Assembly (NCBI GenBank): GCA_023423335.1
Contig: JAFAFU010000013.1
Coordinates: forward strand, 1 to 64,000
Direction of reading: 5' to 3'
Source: Bacillota bacterium
GTDB lineage: Bacteria; Bacillota; Clostridia; Lachnospirales; Lachnospiraceae
DNA length: 64,000 bases
Part shown: piece by piece, positions 1-7,850 of the stretch
Numbering within the stretch: position 1 is the first letter of the stretch
Layout of the letters: each line of letters starts with the position of its first letter
Program-made: the position numbers and the translations under genes
The notes under the pieces: model-generated
The model's input: the letters and a program-made list of their open reading frames with translations, nothing else
What the model was told of the DNA's origin: nothing
The model's database searches: none

Positions 1-50
1 ATGACACCGATGGCATATCATAATAAATATATTTTAGCCGCATGAAAGAA

Positions 51-79
51 TACCGCCAGTCTATAAACAACTGGCGGTA
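51..79 (-). terminator. Probable terminator hairpin downstream of the MutS2-like gene
   Basis: A 9-bp perfect inverted repeat (taccgccag / ctggcggta) with an 11-nt loop lies 130 bp beyond the stop codon of the minus-strand MutS2-like gene. Read on the minus strand it is followed by a short T-rich run (ttcttt). The U-tract is weak, so the terminator call is moderate. A second small hairpin (ccaaag/ctttgg, 123-141) lies between it and the gene. Confidence 0.5.
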
Positions 80-160
80 GAAATAATTTTAATTATTCAA
101 TGTCCCACTTGACGGTAGCACACCAAAGAGCATTTCTTTGGATACCGGGGCTTTTTCTTA

Positions 161-196
161 TAGAACAAAAAATATTCCTAGAACAAAAAATATTCC
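161..196. repeat. Exact tandem duplication of an 18-bp unit
   Basis: The unit tagaacaaaaaatattcc occurs twice head to tail, at 161-178 and 179-196, with no mismatch. It sits just after the MutS2-like stop codon. It is probably a replication-slippage duplication; no function is suggested. Confidence 0.9.
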
Positions 197-206
197 GGGT
201 AGAAAT

Positions 207-2159
207 TTACGGCTGGTTTTTTTCATGCACAATCTCAAGCCCCGGCTGGTAGCCCTTCTCCATCCGGTGTTTGGCTTTCCGGTTGGCCACACTGTCGAAC
301 AGGATGGAAAAATCATAATCCTCCGGATACAGCTCGGAGGCAGGAGCTTTCAGCTGAAGTCGTTTATGATTGAACAGCTCCTTCTTCTTTTGGATCTGTA
401 CGCCCACCTCACCTTTTTCATTCGCCTGGCGGTAGACAATTCCTATTTTTTTCTGCGGATATACCATAACGGAGTCTCCGATATGAAAACGCTGGCTTCG
501 GTTATTGACCGGCTTCTTAAGTCTCTCATCCACGATCCGCCCGAGAGGTACACCGGGTACATTCTTATCATCAAAAGCATGGATGTTGTCCAAAAAATCA
601 GCTTCCGGAATACCCCGACCTTCCATGCCGCCCTTCCGGTATGCCTCCTCATAAGCCCGCTGCAGCATCCGCTGCGGCATTCCTAAACGTTTGGCAATAT
701 ACAGGGCGCAGCTTTCGCCTGCTTCCCCGATCTCCAGACGGTAAAGGGGTTTCAGGCTTTCCCGGTCAAAAGCCATTCTGGCATTGGTCAAACCCTCTTT
801 CCTTTGGGCATACGTTTTTACTTCCGGGTAATGGGTGGTAGCCACAAAAAGGCACCCCTTTTCTGCTAGCTCCTCCAGAATGGAAATAGCGATTCCCATA
901 CCCTCTGCCGGATCGGTTCCGGATCCCAATTCATCCAGAAGCACCAGGCTGTCCTGGTTGGAATTCTCCAGAATACCAATAATGCCGGTGATATGGGAGG
1001 AGAAGGTGGAGAGATTCTCCGCGATACTCTGACCGTCACCGATATCACATAATACGGCATTATTCAAGCAGATTTCCGCACTTTCACAGGGCACATGCAA
1101 TCCGCTCTGTGACATCAGTGCAAACAACCCCACAGTCTTTAAGGCAACGGTTTTTCCGCCGGTATTCGGTCCGGTGATTACGATTCCGTTCGTACCGCCT
1201 CCCAGGGTAAAATCAAGGGGAACACACTCCCCAGGATCAAGCAGCGGATGTCTGCCGCCGCTGATCCGGATAAACCGGCTGTTATTGACGGCAGCCGGAA
1301 CTGCCTTCATCTCCAGGCTTAGCTTAGCCTTTGCAAAGACGATATCCAGTACCTCCATAGCCTCCATATTCAGACGGATGGAGGAGGAATGCTCCCCGAC
1401 CAGGGCTGTCAGGGTATAGAGAATCCGTCTTTCTTCGTTGCTTTCTTCGATCTCCAGCTGTGATAATTCTTCCTTTCGCTTGGAAACTGCGGTTGGTTCA
1501 ATAAAATACGTTGAGCCGGTGGAGGAGATGTCAAGTACGGAACCGCTGACGTTATTTTTGCACTCTTTCTTCACAGGAAGTACAAAGTGACCGTTCCTGG
1601 TCGATACAAAGCTGTCCGTAAACCATTCCTTCTTGCTGCGAAGGAGGCTCTCCAGCTTTGCTTTCATCTCCTGACGGAGCTGCTCCATGGCGCGTCGAAT
1701 GCTTTTGAGTTCACCGGAGGCGTTGTCATCCACCTTATTATTGCGGATGGAGTTTTCTATCTCGCTTGACAAGGAGGGCAGAAGGATGATGGAGCCCCCA
1801 TAGCCGGCTATGGATACCCCTAGGGATTCGGCCCGCTTTAAGAACTGCTTCATACGGCTGCAGGCCGTAAGAAAATGGGCAATCGTATTCAATTGCTCGG
1901 GAAGCAGCATCGATCCCTTCTCTGCCAGTTCCAGGAGCATGGCGGTATCCTTCATCAGAGGAAGGGGAGGAGTTCCGATGTGTTCCAGGATGGTAACCGC
2001 TTCGGTAGTATCCGAAAGCTTTTGCCTTACTTCATAAAGACTCATATACGGCCTGATCCGGAGCAGCTTTTGTCTGGCTGGTTCGGATATGGCATATCCG
2101 CCTAGTTTTTCTAATATTATATCAAATTCCAATGCTTTCATTGACTTATTTGTCATCAT
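207..2159 (-). CDS. MutS2-like ATPase lacking the Smr nuclease domain
   Basis: This 650-residue protein resembles the MutS2/MutSII family: N-terminal core and lever helices (about 1-300), then an ABC-type ATPase with Walker A GPNTGGKT near residue 332, a Walker B region LVLLDELGSGTDP and the following THYPE segment. MutS2 proteins bind branched or recombination DNA, or collided ribosomes in Bacillus, and normally run to about 780 residues with a C-terminal Smr domain. Here the protein stops after a basic KOW-like region, so the Smr module is absent. No frameshift is visible at the 3' end, so the short form looks native. The start at 2159 has an AAGGAG site about 12 nt upstream. It is monocistronic. 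A MutS-family ATPase is secure; its exact role is not. Confidence 0.85.
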   Translation of the reverse strand: MMTNKSMKALEFDIILEKLGGYAISEPARQKLLRIRPYMSLYEVRQKLSDTTEAVTILEHIGTPPLPLMKDTAMLLELAEKGSMLLPEQLNTIAHFLTACSRMKQFLKRAESLGVSIAGYGGSIILLPSLSSEIENSIRNNKVDDNASGELKSIRRAMEQLRQEMKAKLESLLRSKKEWFTDSFVSTRNGHFVLPVKKECKNNVSGSVLDISSTGSTYFIEPTAVSKRKEELSQLEIEESNEERRILYTLTALVGEHSSSIRLNMEAMEVLDIVFAKAKLSLEMKAVPAAVNNSRFIRISGGRHPLLDPGECVPLDFTLGGGTNGIVITGPNTGGKTVALKTVGLFALMSQSGLHVPCESAEICLNNAVLCDIGDGQSIAENLSTFSSHITGIIGILENSNQDSLVLLDELGSGTDPAEGMGIAISILEELAEKGCLFVATTHYPEVKTYAQRKEGLTNARMAFDRESLKPLYRLEIGEAGESCALYIAKRLGMPQRMLQRAYEEAYRKGGMEGRGIPEADFLDNIHAFDDKNVPGVPLGRIVDERLKKPVNNRSQRFHIGDSVMVYPQKKIGIVYRQANEKGEVGVQIQKKKELFNHKRLQLKAPASELYPEDYDFSILFDSVANRKAKHRMEKGYQPGLEIVHEKNQP

Positions 2160-2286
2160 ATTGATCTCATACTCCTTGCAAAATTATGATATGAACAGAG
2201 ATCCTACCGTTACCTTTCGTCAAAACGCCCGGCAATACGGGCAAATATCCGCTGGGTATGCACAGTGCGGATGAAATGCGCAAAAA

Positions 2287-2498
2287 GGGCATAACAGGAG
2301 ATACCTATTATGCCCGGACAAACATAAGATAAGACAGGACCGGAATAAACCGGTTATCTTATTTGTATAGCAGACAGTATATGAGTATTGACTGTAAAGG
2401 TAGGATTTAAAGGTACAATAATATAAGGGTTACTCATCGTACCCTACCGGATATTCAGTTGCGTGCTAGTTTGCACAGCCTTCATTTACAGTTAATAC
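2287..2498. other. Intergenic hairpin cluster, possible structured RNA (2160-2587 holds no gene)
   Basis: The 428-bp space between the MutS2-like and CcdA-TlpA genes has no credible ORF but several inverted repeats. They are gggcataa/ttatgccc (2287-2315), aagataa..accgg/ccggttatctt (2326-2360), and a closing pair tattgactgtaaa/tttacagttaata (about 2386-2398 with 2485-2497). The closing pair encloses two inner hairpins, ggtagg/cctacc (2399-2448) and gtgc/gcac (2463-2476). The last set would fold as a three-way junction. I could not match it to a riboswitch consensus. On the minus strand it lies between the end of ccdA-tlpA and the MutS2-like start, so it could be a 3' or 5' UTR element. Confidence 0.4.
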
Positions 2499-2587
2499 CG
2501 ACATTAAATACCGTCCTTTCAATCATATTCCACAGATAACATATGCAGTATAACACGGGAGGTGAATTCTGTCAAAGCTTCGTCAAA

Positions 2588-3940
2588 CTAATTTGACAGC
2601 TCCAGTGCCTGTTCAATGGAATTCACCATGATATCCTTCGTCAGCATACCGGCTGCATACCCGTAAAAGTTACCGTCCTTATCGATGACAAAGGTGGTTG
2701 GGAAGGAGGAGATATAGTACTGCTGAAAAACCTCCCCGGTTACATCGAATACCGTGGGAAAGGTAAAAGCGCTGTCCTCAAGGAAGGAGATAATCTCCTC
2801 CTGCTGCTCGTCCTGATTATTCGGGTATTCCTTGCTGGAGGGATTTGCTACGCCAAGGATCACGACCTCTTCCTCATTTTCTCCATATTCCCGATAGAGC
2901 TCCTCGATATCCGGCATTTCCCGCCGGCAGGGGGAACACCAGCTGGCCCAGAAATTTAAGAATACGACCTTCCCCTTATAATCCGAGAGGGTATGGGTAT
3001 TGCCGTATTGATCTGTAAGAGTAAAATCAAAGGCAGCCACCTTATCATCAGCTTCCGGCTCGGCAGTACCGCCCGCATTATTCCCGTCACTATCAGCTTT
3101 ACTGCCGCCATCCGTTGTATCCTCCGAGGAGCTGCCCTCCTTCGGGGAGGTATCCTCCTCTGCATTCGGATTTACGATATCTTCATTCCTGAAGCCTGCA
3201 GGAGGGTTAAAGGAACTTAAGTATTTTGTGATACCATTCATCCATCCCGTAAAGGTCATAATTCCGATAAGGATTAAGAGAGCACCCCCTGCTTTGACCG
3301 TATATTTCAGAAGCTTCTGATGACCCTTCAGAAAGTTAAGCACCTGTGTGGTAAAAAGACCTAAGAGCAGGAAGGGGATGATGAAGCCTGCGGAATAGAT
3401 AAACACCAGCAGGTTGCCCGTAAGACTGCTCTTTGCTCCGGAAGCCATGATCAATACGGAAGACAATGCCGGACCGACACAGGGAGTCCAGGCAAAGCTG
3501 AAGGTAAACCCCATCAGATAGGCTGCCGCCGGATTTACCGAGGTGTTGCGAAACCGGAAAGGAAGCCGTCTTTCCCTTTGAAGAAATTTGAAATCCAGAA
3601 ATCCGATCTGGATTAATCCCAGGAGCAGAATCAATATGCCGCCGATGCGGGCGAATAACAGCTTATGCTCCCAGAAAAAGGAGCCCAGGGCTGTAAAGGA
3701 CAATCCGAGGATAAAGAATGAGGTGGAAATGCCCAGGACAAAGAAAACCGTATGGAAAAAGACCTTCTTCCTTTGATAGGTTATTACGCCGTCCTCCCCG
3801 GTCTGCCGGGCATTTCCGGCCAGATAACCCATATAGATGGGGATCAGGGGGACAACACAGGGGGAAAGGAAGGAAAGCAGGCCTTCGATAAAAACCAGGA
3901 TAAAACTGATGTTATTTGTTGATGTTAAATTCTGAAACAT
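2588..3940 (-). CDS. CcdA-TlpA fusion: membrane thiol transporter with thioredoxin domain
   Basis: The start is placed at 3940, where aaggaggcggtat precedes ATG, giving 450 residues; a longer in-frame extension to 4087 has no ribosome site. The N-terminal half has about six membrane segments and two CcdA/DsbD cysteine motifs, LLSFLSPCVVPLIPIY (Cys28) and AWTPCVGP. After an acidic Ser/Asp/Glu-rich linker comes a TlpA/ResA-like thioredoxin domain with WCSPC (Cys335, Cys338) and a late cis-Pro segment SSFPTTFVID. CcdA proteins carry electrons from cytoplasmic thioredoxin across the membrane and TlpA domains reduce exported disulfides; the fusion joins donor and acceptor. Client proteins are unknown. 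No cytochrome c genes are nearby. Confidence 0.9.
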   Translation of the reverse strand: MFQNLTSTNNISFILVFIEGLLSFLSPCVVPLIPIYMGYLAGNARQTGEDGVITYQRKKVFFHTVFFVLGISTSFFILGLSFTALGSFFWEHKLLFARIGGILILLLGLIQIGFLDFKFLQRERRLPFRFRNTSVNPAAAYLMGFTFSFAWTPCVGPALSSVLIMASGAKSSLTGNLLVFIYSAGFIIPFLLLGLFTTQVLNFLKGHQKLLKYTVKAGGALLILIGIMTFTGWMNGITKYLSSFNPPAGFRNEDIVNPNAEEDTSPKEGSSSEDTTDGGSKADSDGNNAGGTAEPEADDKVAAFDFTLTDQYGNTHTLSDYKGKVVFLNFWASWCSPCRREMPDIEELYREYGENEEEVVILGVANPSSKEYPNNQDEQQEEIISFLEDSAFTFPTVFDVTGEVFQQYYISSFPTTFVIDKDGNFYGYAAGMLTKDIMVNSIEQALELSN

Positions 3941-3965
3941 ATACCGCCTCCTTTTTGCTGCCTTT

Positions 3966-4018
3966 ATTGTAGCATAGACGTCAGAGTATATCAATTCACC
4001 CTTGGTGATAATATCACC
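3966..4018 (-). promoter_or_regulatory. Promoter of ccdA-tlpA with adjacent palindrome
   Basis: On the minus strand TTGATA (3989-3994) and TACAAT (3966-3971) are separated by exactly 17 nt, 25-55 bp upstream of the CcdA-TlpA start. Just upstream of the -35 box lies the perfect palindrome ggtgat-aat-atcacc (4004-4018), a plausible operator. The rest of the 351-bp divergent gap to the xylanase (3941-4291) holds no gene. Confidence 0.6.
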
Positions 4019-4204
4019 AGGAGCTCTTGAAATAAACACGAAAAATTTCGGAGCCATGTCCCGGATATGATGGTTTTTTTCATACATTCTTTGTATAATA
4101 CAATGCTATTTGGCATCTGCCGGGGCACCGGCATTGACACGGGATAATGCCTGGGATAAACTCATTTTGTGATAATCGGCAATAAAATATATGAAGCGGT
4201 GATA

Positions 4205-4254
4205 GTACAGTATTCGCTAAATAGTTGTGCATCGTTATTTGCAGAACACTGTAC
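4205..4254 (+). promoter_or_regulatory. Inverted repeat in the xylanase leader
   Basis: gtacagtattc (4205-4215) and gaacactgtac (4244-4254) pair at 10 of 11 positions around a 28-nt loop, ending 22 bp before the xylanase ribosome site. It could be an operator or an mRNA hairpin. No convincing sigma-70 promoter was found for the xylanase. Confidence 0.35.
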
Positions 4255-4291
4255 CAGGAATATGAGAAAGAATACATTGGAGGTAATAAGC

Positions 4292-5521
4292 ATGAGTATT
4301 AACCGGAAATATCAATACCGAATGACTTCTAAGAATATCAGGTTCGAGAGGGAGGATGGAACACCTCTTGCGAATACGGAAATAATTCTTTCCCAGAAAA
4401 GCCATCAGTTCCTGTTCGGATGCGGAGCATTTGACTCCATTCCGTTAGTAAACGGGGAACTTAAGGGGGAGGAGAAAGAAGCTATGGAGCTTCGTTTCAA
4501 TAAATGGCTGGATTTGTTTAATTCAGCAACCCTGCCCTTTTACTGGGAGAGGTTTGAGAAGGTGAAAGGCCAGCCCCTGACAGAACCGACCAGGAAGGCA
4601 GCCGAGTGGCTTAAATCCAAAGGCGTAACCGTAAAGGGCCATCCGCTCTGCTGGCATTCGGTCTGTGCACCGTGGCTGCTTGAGATGTCAAACGAAGATA
4701 TTTTTAAAACCCAGATTGACCGTATCCACCGTGATGTTACTGATTTCAAGGGCATAATTGATATATGGGACGTGATTAATGAAGTCGTTATAATGCCTAT
4801 TTTTGATAAATACGATAACGGAATTACCCGCATCTGTAAGGATAAGGGCAGAATTGGTCTGGTGAGGGAGGTCTTTGCGGCAGCGAAGGAAGCCAACCCG
4901 GAAGCCATCTTTCTGCTGAATGATTTTAATATCTCCACCTCTTACGAGATATTGATCGAAGGCTGTCTGGAGGCAGGTATTCCGATTGATGTTATCGGCA
5001 TCCAGTCTCACCAGCATCAGGGCTATTGGGGGATTGAGAAAACGAATCAGGTGCTGGAGCGGTTCTCGCGCTTCGGACTTCCGATTCATTTCACGGAGAA
5101 TACCTTGATCTCCGGCGAGCTGATGCCGCCGGAAATAGAGGACCTGAATGACTGGCAGGTTGAGGAGTGGCCTACTACTCCGGAGGGAGAAGAGAGACAG
5201 GCCAGAGAAGTGGTACAAATGTATGATACATTGTTCTCCCATCCGTTGGTGGAAGCAATCACTACCTGGAGTATTGTGGACGGAAAGTGGCTGAAGGCAC
5301 CGGCCGGCCTGTTAAGAGCGGATAACTCCAGTAAGCCGGCTTATGATGAGCTGTTAAAGAAAGTGAAAATCGATTGGACGACCAATACAAAGGTGGTGAC
5401 AAATGATCAGGGCTATGCCGAAGTAACCGGCTTCCTGGGTGATTATGATGTCATCTGCGGTGAAAGGAAGGCGGAACTTACTCTGAGCAAAACAAATCAG
5501 GAGAATATCCTCCGGCTGTAA
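4292..5521 (+). CDS. Intracellular GH10 endo-beta-1,4-xylanase
   Basis: The protein has 409 residues from ATG 4292, preceded by ttggagg at 8-nt spacing; an upstream in-frame extension lacks a ribosome site. It shows the GH10 TIM-barrel pattern: HPLCWHS, the acid/base glutamate in DVINEV (Glu164), the QSHQHQG segment, the nucleophile in HFTEN (Glu269) and a late WSIVDGKW. There is no signal peptide and no CBM, so it should act in the cytoplasm on imported xylo- or aldouronate oligomers, as intracellular GH10 enzymes of the Paenibacillus JDR-2 aldouronate cluster do. About 60 extra residues after the barrel form a small beta-rich tail. It is monocistronic. The start of the xylan region is here. 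Confidence 0.93.
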   Translation: MSINRKYQYRMTSKNIRFEREDGTPLANTEIILSQKSHQFLFGCGAFDSIPLVNGELKGEEKEAMELRFNKWLDLFNSATLPFYWERFEKVKGQPLTEPTRKAAEWLKSKGVTVKGHPLCWHSVCAPWLLEMSNEDIFKTQIDRIHRDVTDFKGIIDIWDVINEVVIMPIFDKYDNGITRICKDKGRIGLVREVFAAAKEANPEAIFLLNDFNISTSYEILIEGCLEAGIPIDVIGIQSHQHQGYWGIEKTNQVLERFSRFGLPIHFTENTLISGELMPPEIEDLNDWQVEEWPTTPEGEERQAREVVQMYDTLFSHPLVEAITTWSIVDGKWLKAPAGLLRADNSSKPAYDELLKKVKIDWTTNTKVVTNDQGYAEVTGFLGDYDVICGERKAELTLSKTNQENILRL

Positions 5522-5542
5522 ATAAAAGAAGAATTACAAAAA

Positions 5543-5701
5543 GAGGCTGTTGCATAATAATAAAAACAAAGCAAGAGGTGGCGGATACTTCCCATAATAC
5601 ACTGTTTGCTGAACAGATCGATTAAAATCTGTCCTGCAATCTGTGTGTGCGGGAAGCATCCGCCGCCTCTTTTATTGATATATCTATTATGCAACAGCCC
5701 C
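5543..5701. repeat. Nested palindromic element, copy A
   Basis: This 159-bp element has an outer stem gaggctgttgcataata (5543-5559) pairing with 5685-5701 (16/17), a second stem agaggtggcggat (5574-5586) pairing with 5658-5670 (12/13), then ttccc/gggaa. The apical core carries a cacactg-like arm, gaacagatc and a final ctgtgtgtg. It lies between convergent genes (xylanase and a small minus-strand gene), so it may act as a bidirectional terminator. The core closely matches the element at 56828-56932. Confidence 0.8.
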
Positions 5702-5707
5702 TTTCTA

Positions 5708-5965
5708 TTATAAGTCAACATTGAGGGGAATGATCCGGGTGACATAAGGGCTGCCGGACGGGGGACGATATATTTCAATAATGGAAAACTCTGTCGGAAA
5801 GGAAGGGCCTATCACGGTGTTGGCAATAAAGCGATATCTCATATCATCAATACGCGCTACAGACAGGGGCTGGTAACAGGCGACATTCCTGCCGAGTGCC
5901 TCATGGAAGAGGGACCGCTCATACTCCGTTATTCCCGGATGGTAATTCCATTGGTTTAATAACAT
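5708..5965 (-). CDS. Small protein of unknown function, paralogue of the 8.8-kb gene
   Basis: This encodes 85 residues; ATG 5965 is preceded on the minus strand by a ttgggg site. The protein is a single small, probably all-beta or alpha/beta domain without signal peptide or membrane segment. Its C-terminal half (YRFIANTV, IIEIYRPPSGSPYVTRIIP) is clearly related to the protein at 8821-9102 (YRYLCL, IAEIYKPEQGMPYTTKLIP), so the two are paralogues. The arrangement of a xVA-x5-YxF strand followed by EIYxPxxGxPYxTxxIP recalls the cystatin/stefin fold, but that is only inference. It is convergent with the xylanase across palindrome A. Confidence 0.75.
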   Translation of the reverse strand: MLLNQWNYHPGITEYERSLFHEALGRNVACYQPLSVARIDDMRYRFIANTVIGPSFPTEFSIIEIYRPPSGSPYVTRIIPLNVDL

Positions 5966-6074
5966 AAGAATACCCCAAATATAAATTAATCATTATATTA
6001 TATGACCGGAGCTTCAAATCGGTATCCCGGCATCCGGAAGACATTTCACCCAGGAGACAAAAAAACAAAATAAT

Positions 6075-6139
6075 TTGACAGCGGATGCAGAACATGGTAA
6101 AATGGTTTTAAAATTTTAATTAAAATTATTTAATTAAAT
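6075..6139 (+). promoter_or_regulatory. Promoter and AT-rich palindromic operators of the MarR gene
   Basis: TTGACA (6075-6080) and TAAAAT (6098-6103) are 17 nt apart. Just downstream lie a perfect 16-bp palindrome aattttaattaaaatt (6112-6127) and a perfect 12-bp palindrome atttaattaaat (6128-6139), ending immediately before the ribosome site. A related aaattaattaaat occurs at 6586-6598 between marR and degV. This placement is what autorepression by the MarR protein would need. Confidence 0.7.
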
Positions 6140-6152
6140 TGGGAGGGATTCT

Positions 6153-6578
6153 ATGCTGGAGAAAGAATTTGAAAAACTATATTATAAATTCCGTTCCAAC
6201 TACTGCAAGAACCTTTTTCGCAGGGCGAATGACGGCGGAGAGAACTTAAGCGCGACAGAATCCTATTGCGTGGAAGTTATATTTCTGCTGGATCGGCCCT
6301 CCGTCCATGAATTTGCCGGGTATGTCAATATATCGCTGCCGAATGCTACGTATCGGATTAATAATCTGATAAAGAAGGGGTTTATCAGGAAGGTGCCCTC
6401 CGAGACGGACAGGCGGGAATTCAAACTGGAGGTTACGGACAAGTTTCTTGACAGCTATGGCGCGAATGCGACGTTTAATGCTCATCTGATGAAAAAGATC
6501 AAAGAGAAGTTCAGCAATGAAGAGGTTATAGAGCTGGAGCGGATGATTAAGAAAATTGTGGAAGAAATAATGCAGTAA
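6153..6578 (+). CDS. MarR-family transcriptional regulator
   Basis: The 141-residue protein starts at ATG 6153 after gggaggg. It has the MarR winged-helix layout: N-terminal helix, recognition helices around NISLPNATYRINNLIKKGF, and the wing with the typical DRREFKLEVT sequence, then a C-terminal dimer helix. The gene is followed by a DegV/FakB-type fatty-acid-binding protein, 110 bp downstream on the same strand, which suggests a lipid-related ligand as in FabT-like MarR regulators, but the ligand is not visible. Autoregulation is likely from the AT palindromes between its promoter and start. Confidence 0.9.
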   Translation: MLEKEFEKLYYKFRSNYCKNLFRRANDGGENLSATESYCVEVIFLLDRPSVHEFAGYVNISLPNATYRINNLIKKGFIRKVPSETDRREFKLEVTDKFLDSYGANATFNAHLMKKIKEKFSNEEVIELERMIKKIVEEIMQ

Positions 6579-6688
6579 CAGAAATAAATTAATTAAATGC
6601 CTGCAAGTCAGGCAGATGGAAAGAAACTGCAAAGCGGCTTCTTTCATCAGATTTTGTGATGGCGCAAAGCGCCATAGAGGAGGTAAAT

Positions 6689-7531
6689 ATGGGAATTAGA
6701 ATTATTACGGACTCTACATCGGATATCAGTAAGGAACAACAAAAGCAGCTGGATATTACGATTGTCCCGCTTAAGGTAATCTTTGGTGATCAGGAGTATA
6801 AAGAAGGCATTGAGATCACAATGGAAGGATTTTATGAGAAACTGGTACGGGCAGAGAAGCTTCCGACAACATCACAGCCGTCTCCGGATGATTTTCTGCC
6901 ATATTTTAATGAAGCTAAAGAAGCGGGTGACAGTGTCGTTGTTCTGCTGATCTCAGGAAAATTGAGCGGAACCGTTCAAAGTGCAATGATCGCCAAGGAT
7001 ATGACAGATTACAAGGATATCCATATCATAGACAGCAATACCACAATTACAGGTCTGCGGATTCTCGTGGAGCATGCGGTTAAAATGAAAAATGAAGGAA
7101 AGAGCGCCGCTGAGATTGTGAGTAAGCTGGATCAATTGAAGGATAAAACCGTACTGTTGGCAATGGTGGACACTCTGGAATTTCTTCATAAGGGCGGACG
7201 TTTGTCCAAGTCCTCGGCAATCCTTGGATCTTTGTTAAAGTTTAAACCGATTATTACCTTAAGGGACGGCGTAATCAGTGTAGTGGGGAAAGAGCGCGGT
7301 ACGAACAAAGGAATTGTTAAAATTCTGGAGACGGTGGATGAATACGGCCAAATTGATACGGATTATCCGGTTAACCTGGGCTTTACGGCAGAAGATAGCA
7401 AGTGTATCCTTTTGAAGGAAAAGTTAATCGAAAAATATCAGCTTGGTGACATGAGAATGTTCCCGGTCGGCTGTGTTGTCGGTACTCATGTGGGACCCGG
7501 GGCTTGTGTACTGACTTATATTAAGAAATAA
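6689..7531 (+). CDS. DegV family protein (fatty-acid-binding, FakB-like)
   Basis: This encodes 280 residues from ATG 6689, placed by gaggaggt 6 nt upstream. The N-terminus IRIITDSTSDI is the DegV signature; TTSQPSPDDF, SGKLSGTVQSA and GGRLSKSSA are further family blocks, and the end GCVVGTHVGPGACVL matches the fatty-acid-head-group site (THVGPGA). FakB proteins present fatty acids to the kinase FakA for phosphorylation and use in phospholipids. No FakA gene is in the window. Length is normal for the family. It is probably cotranscribed with or co-regulated by the upstream MarR gene. Confidence 0.93.
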   Translation: MGIRIITDSTSDISKEQQKQLDITIVPLKVIFGDQEYKEGIEITMEGFYEKLVRAEKLPTTSQPSPDDFLPYFNEAKEAGDSVVVLLISGKLSGTVQSAMIAKDMTDYKDIHIIDSNTTITGLRILVEHAVKMKNEGKSAAEIVSKLDQLKDKTVLLAMVDTLEFLHKGGRLSKSSAILGSLLKFKPIITLRDGVISVVGKERGTNKGIVKILETVDEYGQIDTDYPVNLGFTAEDSKCILLKEKLIEKYQLGDMRMFPVGCVVGTHVGPGACVLTYIKK

Positions 7532-7578
7532 CATCCCGGAGCGGGATTGGTATTGTACAATAACGGCGGCAGAGCAAG

Positions 7579-7636
7579 AGACGCCTTATGTCTCCCATAG
7601 ATATATGCAATATGGGGGCAGGGCGTCTTTTGTATT
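7579..7636 (+). terminator. Nested terminator after degV
   Basis: agacgcc (7579-7585) pairs with ggcgtct (7622-7628), followed by tttgtattttt. An inner stem cccata/tatggg (7594-7616) sits in the loop. The 319-bp gap up to 7850 holds only this and the next promoter. Confidence 0.75.
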
Positions 7637-7772
7637 TTTGAAACTACTACGCTCCTTTTGGCATTTATTACCCGGAATACCGCCCGGGACTGTACGGGAA
7701 TCCAGAATTTTCAATGATTTCCATATGTTACAATTATATAAACTAAATGTTACATAAATATTAAATTATGGG

Positions 7773-7801
7773 TTGACACCTTAATAAATATGTAATACAA
7801 T
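7773..7801 (+). promoter_or_regulatory. Sigma-70-type promoter of the peptidoglycan-binding protein gene
   Basis: TTGACA (7773-7778), 17-nt spacer, TACAAT (7796-7801), 50 bp before the start codon. Two copies of atgttaca and an atgtaata lie around it and could be regulator half-sites. Confidence 0.75.
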
Positions 7802-7850
7802 ATCTCCATAAGAACATATTACATAGTATAAGCTTACAGGAGATAACAAA

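Noticed and set aside
138..686. Plus-strand frame of 182 codons over the MutS2-like gene
   Set aside because: It lies opposite a well-supported ATPase gene, shows no domain and includes the 18-bp tandem repeat. It is a shadow frame, as are the many other long frames opposite the Big_2/CBM, GH and ABC genes.
2386..2498. c-di-GMP-I (GEMM) riboswitch on the minus strand
   Set aside because: Fragments such as gtgcaaac and acgcaa look similar, but the receptor-loop helices and the spacing of the consensus are missing.
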